Positions 54,128 to 62,562 are shown, numbered from the stretch's first letter. The stretch: 64,000 bases of DNA from Candidatus Rokuibacteriota bacterium (GCA_016188005.1 JACPIQ010000008.1:62001-126000), one strand, 5' to 3'. Notes: a model not told the origin generated them from the sequence alone. Translations and numbers: made by a program.

Positions 54128-55910
54128 GCCCGACCACGAGCTCCTCGGCCGGGCCTACGACGGGCGGCTCATGGCGCGGCTCTGGGCGGTCACGCGCCCG
54201 CACCGTCCACTCGTGTTCCTGTCCATGGCCCTGTTCCCCCTGGCCGCGGCCGCGGAGCTGGTACAGCCGTACCTCGTCAAGGTGGCCATCGACGAGCACA
54301 TCCTCAGGGGGAACTGGGTGGGGCTCGGCCGGATGGCGGGCCTCTTCCTCCTCACGCTCGTGGCCCTGTATCTGCTGCGGGCCGCGCAGTCCTACGTGAC
54401 CCAGATCACCGGCCAGCGCGTCATGCACGACCTGCGGGAAGCGCTCTTCGCGCACCTGCAGCGCATGCACGCAGGCTACTTCGACCGGAACCCGGTGGGC
54501 CGGCTGATGACCCGCGTGCTCAACGACGTGGAGGCGATCAACGAGCTGTTCACGAGCGGCGTGGCCGCCGTGGTCGGCGACATCGTGACGCTCGTGGGCG
54601 TGGTGGTCATCATGCTGTCCATGAACTGGCGGCTTGCGCTCGTCACCTTCGCGCTGGTGCCCGTGCTGGTGCTGGCAGCGGGGTACTTCAGCCTCAAGGC
54701 CCGCGAGAGCTACCGCCTCGTGCGGGCGCGGCTGGCGCGGCTCAACGCCTTCCTGCAGGAGTCGCTCCAGGGGATCACCGTGATCCAGCTCTTCGCCCGG
54801 GAGCGGGAGGAGGCGCGGCTCTTCGGGGCGCTCAACGGCGACCTGCGCCGGGCGCAGTTCCGCTCGACGTTCTTCGAGGCCTCGCTCTACGCCGGGGTGG
54901 AGGCCCTCGGCTCCATAGCCGTGGCGCTGCTTCTCTGGTACGGGGGAGGAGAGGTGGTGGTGGGGGCGCTCACCTTCGGCGGGCTGGTCGCCTTCCTCGA
55001 GTACACGAACCGGTTCTTCCTGCCCATCCGGGACCTGGGCGCCAAGTACACCGTGATGCAGGCGGCGACGGTCTCCTCGGAGCGCGTCTTCGGCCTGCTG
55101 GACACACCCCCCGGGATCGCGGGCCCGGCCGGCGCCGGGCTCGCCCGCCCCGCCGACCCTGGCGCCGGCACGCCCACCGTGGAATTCCGCGACGTCTGGT
55201 TCGCCTACCAGGGCGAGCAGTGGGTGTTGCGCGACTGTTCCTTCACACTGGCGCGGGGGGAGCACGTCGCGCTGGTGGGGCCCACGGGCGAGGGCAAGTC
55301 CACCATCGCGCGGCTCCTGACGCGCGCCTACGACGTGACGCGGGGCCAGGTGCTGGTGGAAGGCGTGGACGTGCGCCAGTGGGACCTGCTGGCGCTCCGG
55401 CAGCACGTGGGCCTGGTCCCGCAGGAGGTCTTCCTCTTCGCCGGCACCGTCGAGGAGAACCTGACGCTGGGCCGTGACGGCGCCGTGCCGCACGCCGAGC
55501 TGGCGCGTGCGCTGGAGCGCGCCAACGCGGCGCGGCTCGTGGAGGCACTGCCGCGCGGTCTCGCGGAGGAGATCCGCGAGCGCGGCGTGAACCTCTCCGG
55601 CGGCCAGCGTCAGCTGCTGGCCATTGCCCGCGCGCTCATCTATAATCCTCGCGTCCTCGCGATGGACGAGGCGACGTCCAGCGTGGACGTGGAGTCCGAA
55701 GCGCTGATCCGCTCGGCGATGGGCGAGCTACTGGAGGGGCGCACCACCCTGGTCATCGCCCACCGCCTCTCGACGATCCAGAGCGCGGACCGCATTCTCG
55801 TCCTCCACAGGGGGCGGGTGCGGGAAGCCGGGCGCCACGCCGAGCTGCTCGCCGCGCAGGGCCTCTACGCCAGGCTGTACGAGCTCGAGCTTGGGCGCGA
55901 GCGGCGGTGA
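54114..55910 (+). CDS. ABC exporter half-transporter with canonical Walker B (heterodimer subunit 2)
   Basis: A 598-residue fused permease-ATPase. Intracellular-loop motif YFDRNPVGRLMTRVLNDVE near 125; Walker A GPTGEGKST near 389; signature LSGGQRQLLAIARAL; Walker B VLAMDEATSSVD near 517 with the normal glutamate; H-loop AHRLS. I use the TTG at 54114 because the family start (HELLGRAYDGRLM) lies upstream of the first ATG (54171). Partner of the preceding gene. Confidence 0.92.
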   Translation: MSQTEPDHELLGRAYDGRLMARLWAVTRPHRPLVFLSMALFPLAAAAELVQPYLVKVAIDEHILRGNWVGLGRMAGLFLLTLVALYLLRAAQSYVTQITGQRVMHDLREALFAHLQRMHAGYFDRNPVGRLMTRVLNDVEAINELFTSGVAAVVGDIVTLVGVVVIMLSMNWRLALVTFALVPVLVLAAGYFSLKARESYRLVRARLARLNAFLQESLQGITVIQLFAREREEARLFGALNGDLRRAQFRSTFFEASLYAGVEALGSIAVALLLWYGGGEVVVGALTFGGLVAFLEYTNRFFLPIRDLGAKYTVMQAATVSSERVFGLLDTPPGIAGPAGAGLARPADPGAGTPTVEFRDVWFAYQGEQWVLRDCSFTLARGEHVALVGPTGEGKSTIARLLTRAYDVTRGQVLVEGVDVRQWDLLALRQHVGLVPQEVFLFAGTVEENLTLGRDGAVPHAELARALERANAARLVEALPRGLAEEIRERGVNLSGGQRQLLAIARALIYNPRVLAMDEATSSVDVESEALIRSAMGELLEGRTTLVIAHRLSTIQSADRILVLHRGRVREAGRHAELLAAQGLYARLYELELGRERR

Positions 55911-55944
55911 CCGTGCGGGCCGCGCCGCCGCCGGAGCTCGCGGG

Positions 55945-56289
55945 ATGCAGTTCCGGCGGGCCGTGTGGAGGCTGGTCCGCGAGATCCCGGCGGGCCGGGT
56001 CGTGACGTATGGGCAGATCGCCGCGCTGCTGGGCCGGAAGGGAGCGGCGCGCGCGGTGGGGAAGGCCATGACGCGCTGCCCACCCGGCGTGCCCTGGCAC
56101 CGAGTGGTCAATGCGCGGGGCGGGATCAGCCGCCGGGCGAACGTGGAGAGCATGCTCACCCAGCGGATTCTTCTCCAGCAGGAGGGGGTCCGGGTGCGAG
56201 GAGGGATCGTGGCGATTTCCCGACACCGCTGGGGAGGCCCTGGTGGCTCCGGGCTCCCGAGGAGGACACCGCGATGCGTCTCGGGCTGA
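55945..56289 (+). CDS. Alkyltransferase-like protein (MGMT fold, Trp in place of the active Cys)
   Basis: A 114-residue MGMT-fold protein. [19 protein letters not shown] and [24 protein letters not shown] match alkyltransferase-like proteins. In true O6-alkylguanine transferases the second motif is PCHRV; here it is PWHRV, so it cannot accept alkyl groups. Such proteins flip damaged guanines and recruit nucleotide excision repair. The last 15 or so residues overlap the next gene and look unlike the family. Confidence 0.88.
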   Translation: MQFRRAVWRLVREIPAGRVVTYGQIAALLGRKGAARAVGKAMTRCPPGVPWHRVVNARGGISRRANVESMLTQRILLQQEGVRVRGGIVAISRHRWGGPGGSGLPRRTPRCVSG

Positions 56290-57302
56290 ACATCGGCTAC
56301 TCCGGCTCCAACGCGGGTGTCGACCTGCCGCTGATCCAGGAGGCGGATCGGCTGGGCTTCCACTCCGTGTGGTCGGCCGAGGCCTACGGATCGGACGCGG
56401 TGACGACCCTCACGTGGGTCGCGGCGCAGACCCAGCGCATCCGGGTGGGGACGGCGATCATGCAGATCCCGGCGCGGACGCCGACGCTCACGGCCACCAC
56501 CGCGCTGACGCTGGACCAGCTGTCCGGGGGGCGCTTCCTGCTGGGCCTGGGCGTCTCCGGCCCGCAGGTGGTCGAGGGGTGGCACGGCGTGCCGTTCGGC
56601 AAGCCGCTCCAGAGGACGCGCGAGTACGTGGAGATCATCCGCGCCGTCTGGCGGCGGGAGAGCCCGCTCACCTTCAAGGGCGAGTACTACCAGATCCCCT
56701 ACGCGGGGCCGGATGCCTCCGGCCTCGGCAAGCCGCTCAAGTCCATTCTCCACGGCCGGGCGGACATCCCGCTCTACCTCGCCGCCGTGGGCCCGAAGAA
56801 CGTCGCGCTGGCTGCCGAGATCGCCGAGGGCTGGCTGCCGGTGTTCTTCTCCCCCCAGCGGATGTCGGTCTTCCGGCCGCACCTCGAGGCGGGCTTCGCC
56901 GCAGCCGGCGGCGGCAAGTCGCTCCCGCGCTTCGACGTCGCGCCGACGGTGCCCGTCGTGGTCGGCGACGATGTGGCGCGCTGCCGGAACGTGATCAAGC
57001 CCAGACTCGCGCTCTACGTGGGGGGCATGGGCGCCCGCGGCAAGAACTTCTACAACGAGCTGGTTCGCCGCTACGGCTACGAGGCTGCCGCCGCGCGCAT
57101 CCAGGATCTCTACCTCTCGGGGAAGAAGGACGAGGCCGCGGGGGCCGTGCCCGACGCGCTCGTGGACGAGGTGGCGCTGTGCGGCCCCAAGGCGCGCATC
57201 CGGGAGCGGCTCGGAGCCTGGCGGGAGGCGGGCGTGACGACGCTGATCTGCGGGGTCGGGCAGCCTGAGGCATTGCGGACCATGGCGGAGCTGGTCCTCT
57301 GA
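56274..57302 (+). CDS. LLM-class F420-dependent oxidoreductase
   Basis: A 342-residue luciferase-like protein with [41 protein letters not shown] (near 55), [22 protein letters not shown] and [23 protein letters not shown] near 165. This resembles the methylene-H4MPT reductase-like branch of LLM proteins (uncharacterised oxidoreductases). GAGGAGGA precedes the ATG at 56274. Confidence 0.88.
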   Translation: MRLGLNIGYSGSNAGVDLPLIQEADRLGFHSVWSAEAYGSDAVTTLTWVAAQTQRIRVGTAIMQIPARTPTLTATTALTLDQLSGGRFLLGLGVSGPQVVEGWHGVPFGKPLQRTREYVEIIRAVWRRESPLTFKGEYYQIPYAGPDASGLGKPLKSILHGRADIPLYLAAVGPKNVALAAEIAEGWLPVFFSPQRMSVFRPHLEAGFAAAGGGKSLPRFDVAPTVPVVVGDDVARCRNVIKPRLALYVGGMGARGKNFYNELVRRYGYEAAAARIQDLYLSGKKDEAAGAVPDALVDEVALCGPKARIRERLGAWREAGVTTLICGVGQPEALRTMAELVL

Positions 57303-57310
57303 AGCCGGCG

Positions 57311-57778
57311 GTGGAGCGCGTGCAGGCGGCCATCGCCGGGCGGGGACTTCACCGGCAGGTGATCGAGCTGGCCGTGCACGCGCGGACCGCGAGGCAGGCC
57401 GCGGAGGCGCTGGGCGTGACGGTGGCGCAGATCGCCAAGTCGCTGGTCTTCACGGTCAACGGGGCCCCGGTCATGGTGATCGCCTCGGGCGCCAACCGGG
57501 TGGACGAGGCCCGGGTGGGCCTGCTCGCCGGCGGGACGGTGCGGCGCGCCGACCCCGAGACGGTGCGGCAGGCCACCGGCTACGCCATCGGCGGCGTCCC
57601 ACCCTTCGGCCACCAGACAGCGCTGCCCGTCTACATCGATCGGGACCTCGAGCAATACGATCTCGTCTACGCGGCCGCCGGCGTGCCCGAGTGTGTGTTC
57701 CCGCTGACACCGGCCGAGCTGATCCGTGCCACTGGCGGCACCGTCGTCGACGTCAAACCGCAGGGCGACAGCGGCTGA
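57311..57778 (+). CDS. YbaK/EbsC-family aminoacyl-tRNA deacylase
   Basis: A 155-residue editing-domain protein. [22 protein letters not shown] holds the lysine that binds the 3' end of t[17 protein letters not shown] and the final [13 protein letters not shown] fit the family. Members remove mischarged amino acids from tRNA (Cys or Ala from tRNA-Pro). Starts at GTG eight bases after the preceding stop. Confidence 0.9.
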   Translation: MERVQAAIAGRGLHRQVIELAVHARTARQAAEALGVTVAQIAKSLVFTVNGAPVMVIASGANRVDEARVGLLAGGTVRRADPETVRQATGYAIGGVPPFGHQTALPVYIDRDLEQYDLVYAAAGVPECVFPLTPAELIRATGGTVVDVKPQGDSG

Positions 57779-57820
57779 CGCCGTGCGAGGGAGCGAACGC
57801 GCGTGAACATCCGGCGGGCG

Positions 57821-57929
57821 CGGGCGGGCGCCAGCCCGGGCGCCCGCGCTGGGTCAAGAAAGCGGGCGCCAGCGCGGGTGCCCGCCGGGTCAAGAAAGCG
57901 GGCGGGCGCCAGCCCGGGCGCCCGCGCCT
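57821..57929. repeat. Three short GC-rich hairpin repeats ahead of the SDR gene
   Basis: The unit GGGCGCCAGC-CGGG-GCCCGC occurs at 57821-57850, 57863-57886 and 57899-57929; the first two are each followed by GGGTCAAGAAAG. Each unit is self-complementary (GGGCGC pairing with GCGCCC). The array ends 16 bases before the SDR start. Confidence 0.8.
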
Positions 57930-57945
57930 GGTGAGGGGACACACG

Positions 57946-58707
57946 ATGAAGCTCAGGGACAGGGTGGCGCTGGTGACCGGAGCGGGGTCGGGCATCGGCC
58001 GGGCCGCAGCGGTGCTCTTTGCCCGCGAGGGCGCGCGCGTGGCCGTGGTGGACATCGACGAGGCCGCCGCCAAGGCGACCGCGCAGCAGGTCGAGCAGGG
58101 GGGAGGGGAGGCGATTCCGCTCCGCTGCGACGTCTCGGCGGCGGCCGACAACCAGGCAGTGGTGGAGCGCGCGGTGGCCCGCTGGGGGCGGCTCGACGTC
58201 TTCTACGCGAATGCGGGGGTGCCGCAATGGCCCACGCAGGTGGAGAACGTGGAGGAGGCCACTTTCGACCGGATCCTGGCGGTCAACGTCAAGGGGGTGT
58301 TCCTCGGCGCCAAGTACGCGCTCGGGGTGATGAAGCGTCAGAAGCGCGGTGTCTTCCTCGTGACCGCCTCGACCGCGGCGATGCGCCCGCGCCCGGGCGG
58401 GCAGTGCTACGCCGCGTCCAAGGGGGCCGTGGTGAGCATGACGAAGAGCCTGGCCATCGAGTGCGCGCCGTTCGGCGTGCGGGTCGTCTCCATCGCCCCC
58501 GTCGCCACGGAAACCCCGATGCTGCCGACGTTCATGGGCAAGACGGCCGTGGACGACGAGGGGAGGGCCCGCTACATCGCCACGGTGCCCCTGGGACGGC
58601 TCAACACCCCGGAGGACATCGCGAGAGCCGCCCTCTTCCTCGCCTCCGACGACGCCGCCATGGTGACGGGGACCTGCGTGGAGGTGGACGGCGGCCGCTG
58701 CATCTGA
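57946..58707 (+). CDS. Short-chain dehydrogenase/reductase
   Basis: A 253-residue classical SDR. TGAGSGIG at residues 11-18, NAG near 90, Ser in VTASTAAM and the active YAASK near 155; the final TGTCVEVDGG is typical. Cofactor probably NAD (aspartate in VVDIDEA). Substrate unknown. Its stop shares one base with the next ATG. Confidence 0.92.
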   Translation: MKLRDRVALVTGAGSGIGRAAAVLFAREGARVAVVDIDEAAAKATAQQVEQGGGEAIPLRCDVSAAADNQAVVERAVARWGRLDVFYANAGVPQWPTQVENVEEATFDRILAVNVKGVFLGAKYALGVMKRQKRGVFLVTASTAAMRPRPGGQCYAASKGAVVSMTKSLAIECAPFGVRVVSIAPVATETPMLPTFMGKTAVDDEGRARYIATVPLGRLNTPEDIARAALFLASDDAAMVTGTCVEVDGGRCI

Positions 58708-59654
58708 TGAAGATCGTCCCGCTGGCAGGCGAGTCGCTGGGCGTGCGCTCGGTGGCGACGTACGTGGAGTGCGGGGCCACGCGGCTCATCATCGACCCGG
58801 GCGCCTCGCTGGCGCCGAGCCGGTTCAACCTCCCCCCCGCCGACGCGGAGTGGGAGGCGCTCAAGCGGGCGAACGACCGCATCTCCGGCTACGCGGCCCG
58901 CGCCGGGTGGGTGTTCGTCAGCCACTACCACGAGGACCACTTCCGCTACGACCCGGCGCTCTACCGGGACCGCGGCGTGTGGGCGAAGGATCCCGCGCGG
59001 ATGATCAACCCGAGCCAGAAGGGGCGCGCGCGGGAGCTGTGGAAGGCGCTGGAGGGGCAGTGCCGGCTGGACACGGCCGAGGGCCGGCGGTACGAGACGG
59101 CGGAGTGCGTGCTTCACGCCTCGCCGCCGCTGGCTCACGGGGTCGAGGGCAGCGGCTTCGGCTACGTGGTGGCGTTGACCGTGACGGACCGCCGCGAGGG
59201 CTTCCGGTTCGTTCACGGCTCCGACGTGCAGGGGCCGCTCTCCGCCGTGGCGGCGGCCTACCTGGCGCGCGAGCGGCCGAACCTGCTGTACCTCTCGGGT
59301 CCGCCGGCCTACCTGGAGGCCCGGATCGGGCGCGCCCTCATCGAGCAGGGGGTGGAACATCTGCTGCGGGTGATGGATCGCACGGGGTGCCGCGTGATCA
59401 TGGACCATCACGCTCTGCGGGACGACGGCTACCCCGAGCGGTTCCGGAGGCTCTGGGAGACGGGCCGGGTCCAGACGGCGGCGGGCTTTCTCGGGCTCGC
59501 GGACCAGCCGCTGGAGGCCCGGCGGCGGCGGCTCTGGGAGATCACGCGGAAGCCCGCCGGGCGCATGCAGCCTCGATTGAAGAGCGACAGAGCGTCGGGT
59601 AAGATGACGACGCCTCACCCAGTCCGTCGCACAAGGGGGGGACGATCCGGATGA
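58707..59654 (+). CDS. UPF0282-type metallo-beta-lactamase-fold protein
   Basis: A 315-residue protein that starts LAGESLGVRSVATYVECG and LIIDPGASLAPSRFNLPP, the UPF0282 opening. SHYHEDHFRYDP near 71 is the metal motif; VHGSDVQGP (near 172) and MDHHALRDDGYPERF near 232 supply other ligands. UPF0282 is best known from archaea and some deep-branching bacteria. Function unknown. It overlaps the peroxiredoxin gene by ATGA, hinting at a joint role. Confidence 0.85.
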   Translation: MKIVPLAGESLGVRSVATYVECGATRLIIDPGASLAPSRFNLPPADAEWEALKRANDRISGYAARAGWVFVSHYHEDHFRYDPALYRDRGVWAKDPARMINPSQKGRARELWKALEGQCRLDTAEGRRYETAECVLHASPPLAHGVEGSGFGYVVALTVTDRREGFRFVHGSDVQGPLSAVAAAYLARERPNLLYLSGPPAYLEARIGRALIEQGVEHLLRVMDRTGCRVIMDHHALRDDGYPERFRRLWETGRVQTAAGFLGLADQPLEARRRRLWEITRKPAGRMQPRLKSDRASGKMTTPHPVRRTRGGRSG

Positions 59655-60118
59655 GCGAGACGAGGACGCTGACCATCGGAGATGCGGCTCCCGATTTCAC
59701 GCTGAAGGGCATCGGCCTCAAGGAGGTGAGCCTGCGGGACTTCCGCGGCAAGACCGTCGTCGTGCTCTTCTATCCGCTGGACTGGACGCCCGGCTGATCC
59801 ACCTGCATGCCCGCCTTCGACAAGCGTGTGAAGGACTTCGAGGCGGCCAATACCCAGGTGCTGGGTATCAGCACGGACAGCCCGTTCAGCCATGAGAACT
59901 GGGCGAAGGCGGTCGGGATCTCGAACTACCCGCTGCTCGCAGACGTGCACCGGAGCGCGGCGAAGGACTGGGGCGTGTACTGGCCCGACTGGAACGCCAA
60001 CGTGCGCGCGACCTTCGTCGTGGACCGCGGCGGGACCGTCCGCTTCATCGAGCGTTACGCCAAGGGGCAACTCCCCGACCCGGAGAAGATCCTGGCCGAG
60101 GTCAAGAAGCTCGGCTAG
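59651..60118 (+). CDS. Selenocysteine-containing peroxiredoxin (in-frame UGA read as Sec49, U-x-x-C)
   Basis: A gene of 156 codons interrupted by TGA at 59795-59797. Upstream the protein is typical AhpC/TSA: IGDAAPDFTLKGI, VSLRDFRGKTVVVLFYPLDWTPG. Downstream, in the same frame, STCMPAFDKRVKDFEAANTQVLGISTDSPFSHENWAKAVG and FVVDRGGTVRFIERYAKGQLPDP complete the family. The UGA falls precisely on the peroxidatic residue (TPGC in Bcp/PrxQ becomes TPG-U) and is followed by C52, giving a UxxC pair. With Sec the product is 155 residues. A hairpin with a four-base loop lies 16 bases after the UGA. The alternatives, nonsense mutation or split gene, are less likely because the rest is intact. ATG overlaps the upstream stop. 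Confidence 0.88.
59814..59834 (+). promoter_or_regulatory. Candidate bacterial SECIS hairpin of the peroxiredoxin gene
   Basis: CCTTC (59814-59818) pairs with GAAGG (59830-59834); a bulged G (59819) is followed by ACA/TGT pairing and an AGCG loop (59823-59826). The loop starts 25 bases after the UGA, within the usual range. The bulge and a G in the loop resemble SelB-binding elements. Confidence 0.6.
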
Positions 60119-60289
60119 CGCCGGGTCAACGAACTTCGCCATGGCTCGCTCGTGCTCGCCTGACGGGCAGGTTCGCTCGCCTTGCCTCCGGCTGCGGCTC
60201 GCCGAGCCACGTTCTCGATCGGCGCCGGCGCTCAACGTACACCCGCGTACGCCTCGCGCCTCCCCCGGGCCTCGTCTGGCTCGTCCCTT

Positions 60290-60469
60290 GGCCCCGCGCG
60301 TTTGAGGCGGGCCGGGGCGGGGGCCCTCCCCGCGGAACCGTGGCTTCTGCGCGATGCCGGAGCCGAGGACCTCGGTCTCGTGGCTCCTCAGGAGCCATCG
60401 CTGCGGGGGGCGATTCAGCGCGTTCCGCGGGGAGGGCCCCCGACCCGGCCGGCCCTGCGCGTTTGACGC
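60290..60469. mobile_element. MITE-like element: 29-bp inverted repeats, flanked by 19-bp imperfect direct repeats
   Basis: Arms 60310-60338 and 60422-60450 are complementary over 29 bases with one mismatch. Directly outside lie imperfect direct repeats 60290-60308 and 60451-60469 (17 of 19 identical, GGCCCCGCGCGTTTGAGGC on the left). The interior has a further dyad at 60381-60397. There is no open frame of its own. It occupies most of the 385-base gap after the peroxiredoxin gene; the left part of that gap (60119-60289) holds no gene I could recognise. Confidence 0.55.
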
Positions 60470-60503
60470 CTGCGGGGCGGCCGCGTACTATAGCGCCGCG
60501 CGC

Positions 60504-61001
60504 ATGGCCGACTACGTGCTCGAGTCCCGCTTCTGGCTACCCTGTCCTCGCCCGGTCGTCTTCGATTTCTTCGCGGACCCTCGCCACCTGGCACTCGTCC
60601 AGCCCCCCTCGGCGCACTTCGCGTGGAGCGCTCCGCCTCCGCGGCGCCTCGAGGCGGGGACGGTGCTCGACTTCACGCTGCGTGTCCTTGGTCTCCGGCT
60701 CCGCTGGCGTGTCATGGTGCGCGAGTTCGACGCCCCCTACCGCTTCGTGGACGCGCAGCTCTGGGGGCCGTTCGCACGCTGGGAGCACCGGCACCGGTTC
60801 GTGGAGCAGCCAGAGCGCGGCGAGCCCGGCGCGATCATGGGAACGCTCGTCGAGGACCGCGTGACCTATCGGCTGCCGGCGGGCCCGCTGGGTCTGCTCG
60901 CGCATGCGCTCTTCGCTCGACGGCGGATCGCGCGGCTCTTCGCCCACCGCGAGGCGCGCCTCCGGGAACTGCTCGCCGCCACCCAGGCGCCGGATGGCTG
61001 A
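60504..61001 (+). CDS. SRPBCC-superfamily (START-like) protein
   Basis: A 165-residue protein. LESRFWLPCPRPVVFDFFADPRHLALVQPP opens the helix-grip fold, and VREFDAPYRFVDAQLWGPFARWEHRHRF continues it; it resembles polyketide cyclase/CoxG-type ligand-binding proteins. Ligand unknown. ATG 60504 is supported by the family start. It overlaps nfo by eight bases. Confidence 0.8.
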   Translation: MADYVLESRFWLPCPRPVVFDFFADPRHLALVQPPSAHFAWSAPPPRRLEAGTVLDFTLRVLGLRLRWRVMVREFDAPYRFVDAQLWGPFARWEHRHRFVEQPERGEPGAIMGTLVEDRVTYRLPAGPLGLLAHALFARRRIARLFAHREARLRELLAATQAPDG

Positions 61002-61905
61002 TCTGCTCGGCGCCCACATGTCCATCGCCGGGGGGCTCGAGCAGGCGCTCTGGCGGGGACGCGAGGTGGGTTGCTCGGTGGTGCAGCTCTTCCTCAAGAA
61101 TCAGCTGCAGTGGACGGCGCGGCCCTACGCCGCCGACGAGATCGCCCGCTTCAAGGCGGCGTGGAAGGCCACCGGCATGCGCGAGGTGTTCGCGCACGCG
61201 GCCTACCTGATCAACCTCGCCGCGCCGCACGCCGCAGAGTGGGCGCGTGCCGTGGGGGCCTTCCACGACGAGCTCGAGCGCGCGGAGGCGCTGGGGCTTG
61301 CCTTCGTCATCATCCATCCCGGCTCCCACCGCGGCGCCGGCCTCGAGGGCGGCATCCGGCGGATCGCGGAGGCGCTGGACGAGGCGACCGGACGGACCGC
61401 GGGCTACCGGGTGCTGGCGCTGCTGGAGAACACGGCGGGTGGCGGCGCCACCGTCGGGCGGAGCTTCGAGGAGCTGGGACGGATCCTCGCCGCTCTCCGA
61501 CGGCCCGAGCGCGTCGGCGTCTGCCTGGACACCTGCCATCTCTTCGCGGCGGGCTACGACCTGCGGCGCCCCGAGGGGTACGAGGCGGCCATGCGGCGGT
61601 GCGCGCGGCTCATCGGGACGCGGCTGGTCCGTGCCTTCCACCTCAACGACGCGCGCGCGCCGCTGGGCTCGGGGCTCGACCGTCACGAGCAGATCGGCCG
61701 CGGGCAGCTGGGGGTTGCCGCGTTCCGGCATCTGCTGAACGACCGGCGGTGGGCGCGCGTGCCGATGGTTCTCGAGACGCCGAAGGAGCCGGAGCCGCGA
61801 GCGGACCGCGAGGCGCTGGCGCTCCTCCGCTCGCTCCGCCGGACGGCCCAGCGGGTCCGCGGGCAGCGGGCGCGCCGCCGTCCGGGGCTCAGCGGGAGCG
61901 CCTGA
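60994..61905 (+). CDS. nfo: Deoxyribonuclease IV (AP endonuclease)
   Basis: A 303-residue TIM-barrel endonuclease. LLGAHMSIAGGLEQAL, QLFLKNQLQW, VIIHPGSHRGAG, LLENTAGGG, VCLDTCHLFAAGYD, RAFHLNDARAPLGSGLDRHEQIGRG and VLETPKE contain the zinc ligands (His, Glu, Asp) of the family in order. It nicks abasic sites in base excision repair. The last 30 residues are basic. Converges with nth, overlapping by 17 bases. Confidence 0.93.
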   Translation: MADLLGAHMSIAGGLEQALWRGREVGCSVVQLFLKNQLQWTARPYAADEIARFKAAWKATGMREVFAHAAYLINLAAPHAAEWARAVGAFHDELERAEALGLAFVIIHPGSHRGAGLEGGIRRIAEALDEATGRTAGYRVLALLENTAGGGATVGRSFEELGRILAALRRPERVGVCLDTCHLFAAGYDLRRPEGYEAAMRRCARLIGTRLVRAFHLNDARAPLGSGLDRHEQIGRGQLGVAAFRHLLNDRRWARVPMVLETPKEPEPRADREALALLRSLRRTAQRVRGQRARRRPGLSGSA

Positions 61906-62497
61906 CGCCCACGCGAGGGCAGAGGGGGCGCACCGGGCAGATGGAGCACTTCGGGGAGACGGGCAAGCAGAGGTTCTGGCCGAAGGCCACGAGGAGATCG
62001 TTGTAGCCGATCCAGTGGCGCCGCGGGAGCCGGGCCCGCAGCGCCATCTCGGTCTCCTCGGGGGTACGGGTTGCCACGTAGCCGAGCCGGTTGGAGATGC
62101 GGTGGACGTGGACGTCCACGCAGATGCCCGGCTTGTGGAAACCCACGGTGACCACGAGGTTGGCCGTCTTCCTGCCGACGCCCTTGAGCGTCAGGAGCGC
62201 GTCGATGCTGTCGGGCACCCGGCCGTCGAAGCGCTCCAGCAAGTCCCGACAGACCCCGAGGAGGACGCGGGCCTTGGTGCGGTAGAAGCCCACGGGGAAG
62301 ATGGCGCGCTCGATCGACGCCGGCGTCAGGCGCAGCATGGCGCCGGGCGTGTCCGCCAGGGCGAAGAGCCGCGCGGCCGCGGGCCCCGTCGTCTCGTCCT
62401 TGGTACGGAGCGAGAGCAGGCAGGCGACGAGCACGCGGAACGGGTCGCGGCGGCGCTCGGCCACCTCCGCCAGCGCCGTCGGGCGCCAGCGGGGCAA
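61889..62497 (-). CDS. nth: Endonuclease III (base-excision DNA glycosylase/AP lyase)
   Basis: A 202-residue HhH-GPD protein. TLKGVGRKTANLVV carries the catalytic K110, VDVHVHRISNRLG the catalytic D128, and the 4Fe-4S site is C177-x6-C184-x2-C187-x5-C193. It removes oxidised pyrimidines. The TTG at 62497 is the only normal start codon, but family similarity (IGRIIARLRTEL) continues about ten codons upstream, so the true start may be a rarer codon. Convergent overlap with nfo joins two repair enzymes. Confidence 0.9.
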   Translation of the reverse strand: MPRWRPTALAEVAERRRDPFRVLVACLLSLRTKDETTGPAAARLFALADTPGAMLRLTPASIERAIFPVGFYRTKARVLLGVCRDLLERFDGRVPDSIDALLTLKGVGRKTANLVVTVGFHKPGICVDVHVHRISNRLGYVATRTPEETEMALRARLPRRHWIGYNDLLVAFGQNLCLPVSPKCSICPVRPLCPRVGVRRSR

Positions 62498-62562
62498 CTC
62501 CGTCCGGAGGCGGGCGATGATCCGGCCGATGGCCGGCCGGGAGCGAGAGGGCCGGGGACCCG

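Noticed and set aside
57779-57945. A small Arg/Gly/Ala-rich peptide gene over the GC repeats
   Set aside because: The reading frame is only a consequence of the repeats; no ribosome binding site or similarity.
59807-60118. A separate short peroxiredoxin starting at the ATG in CMPAFD
   Set aside because: It lacks the first strand, the active-site residue and a ribosome binding site; reading through the UGA gives a full-length family member.
60119-60289. A further gene upstream of the inverted-repeat element
   Set aside because: Frames are short and low-complexity, with no start signal or motif.
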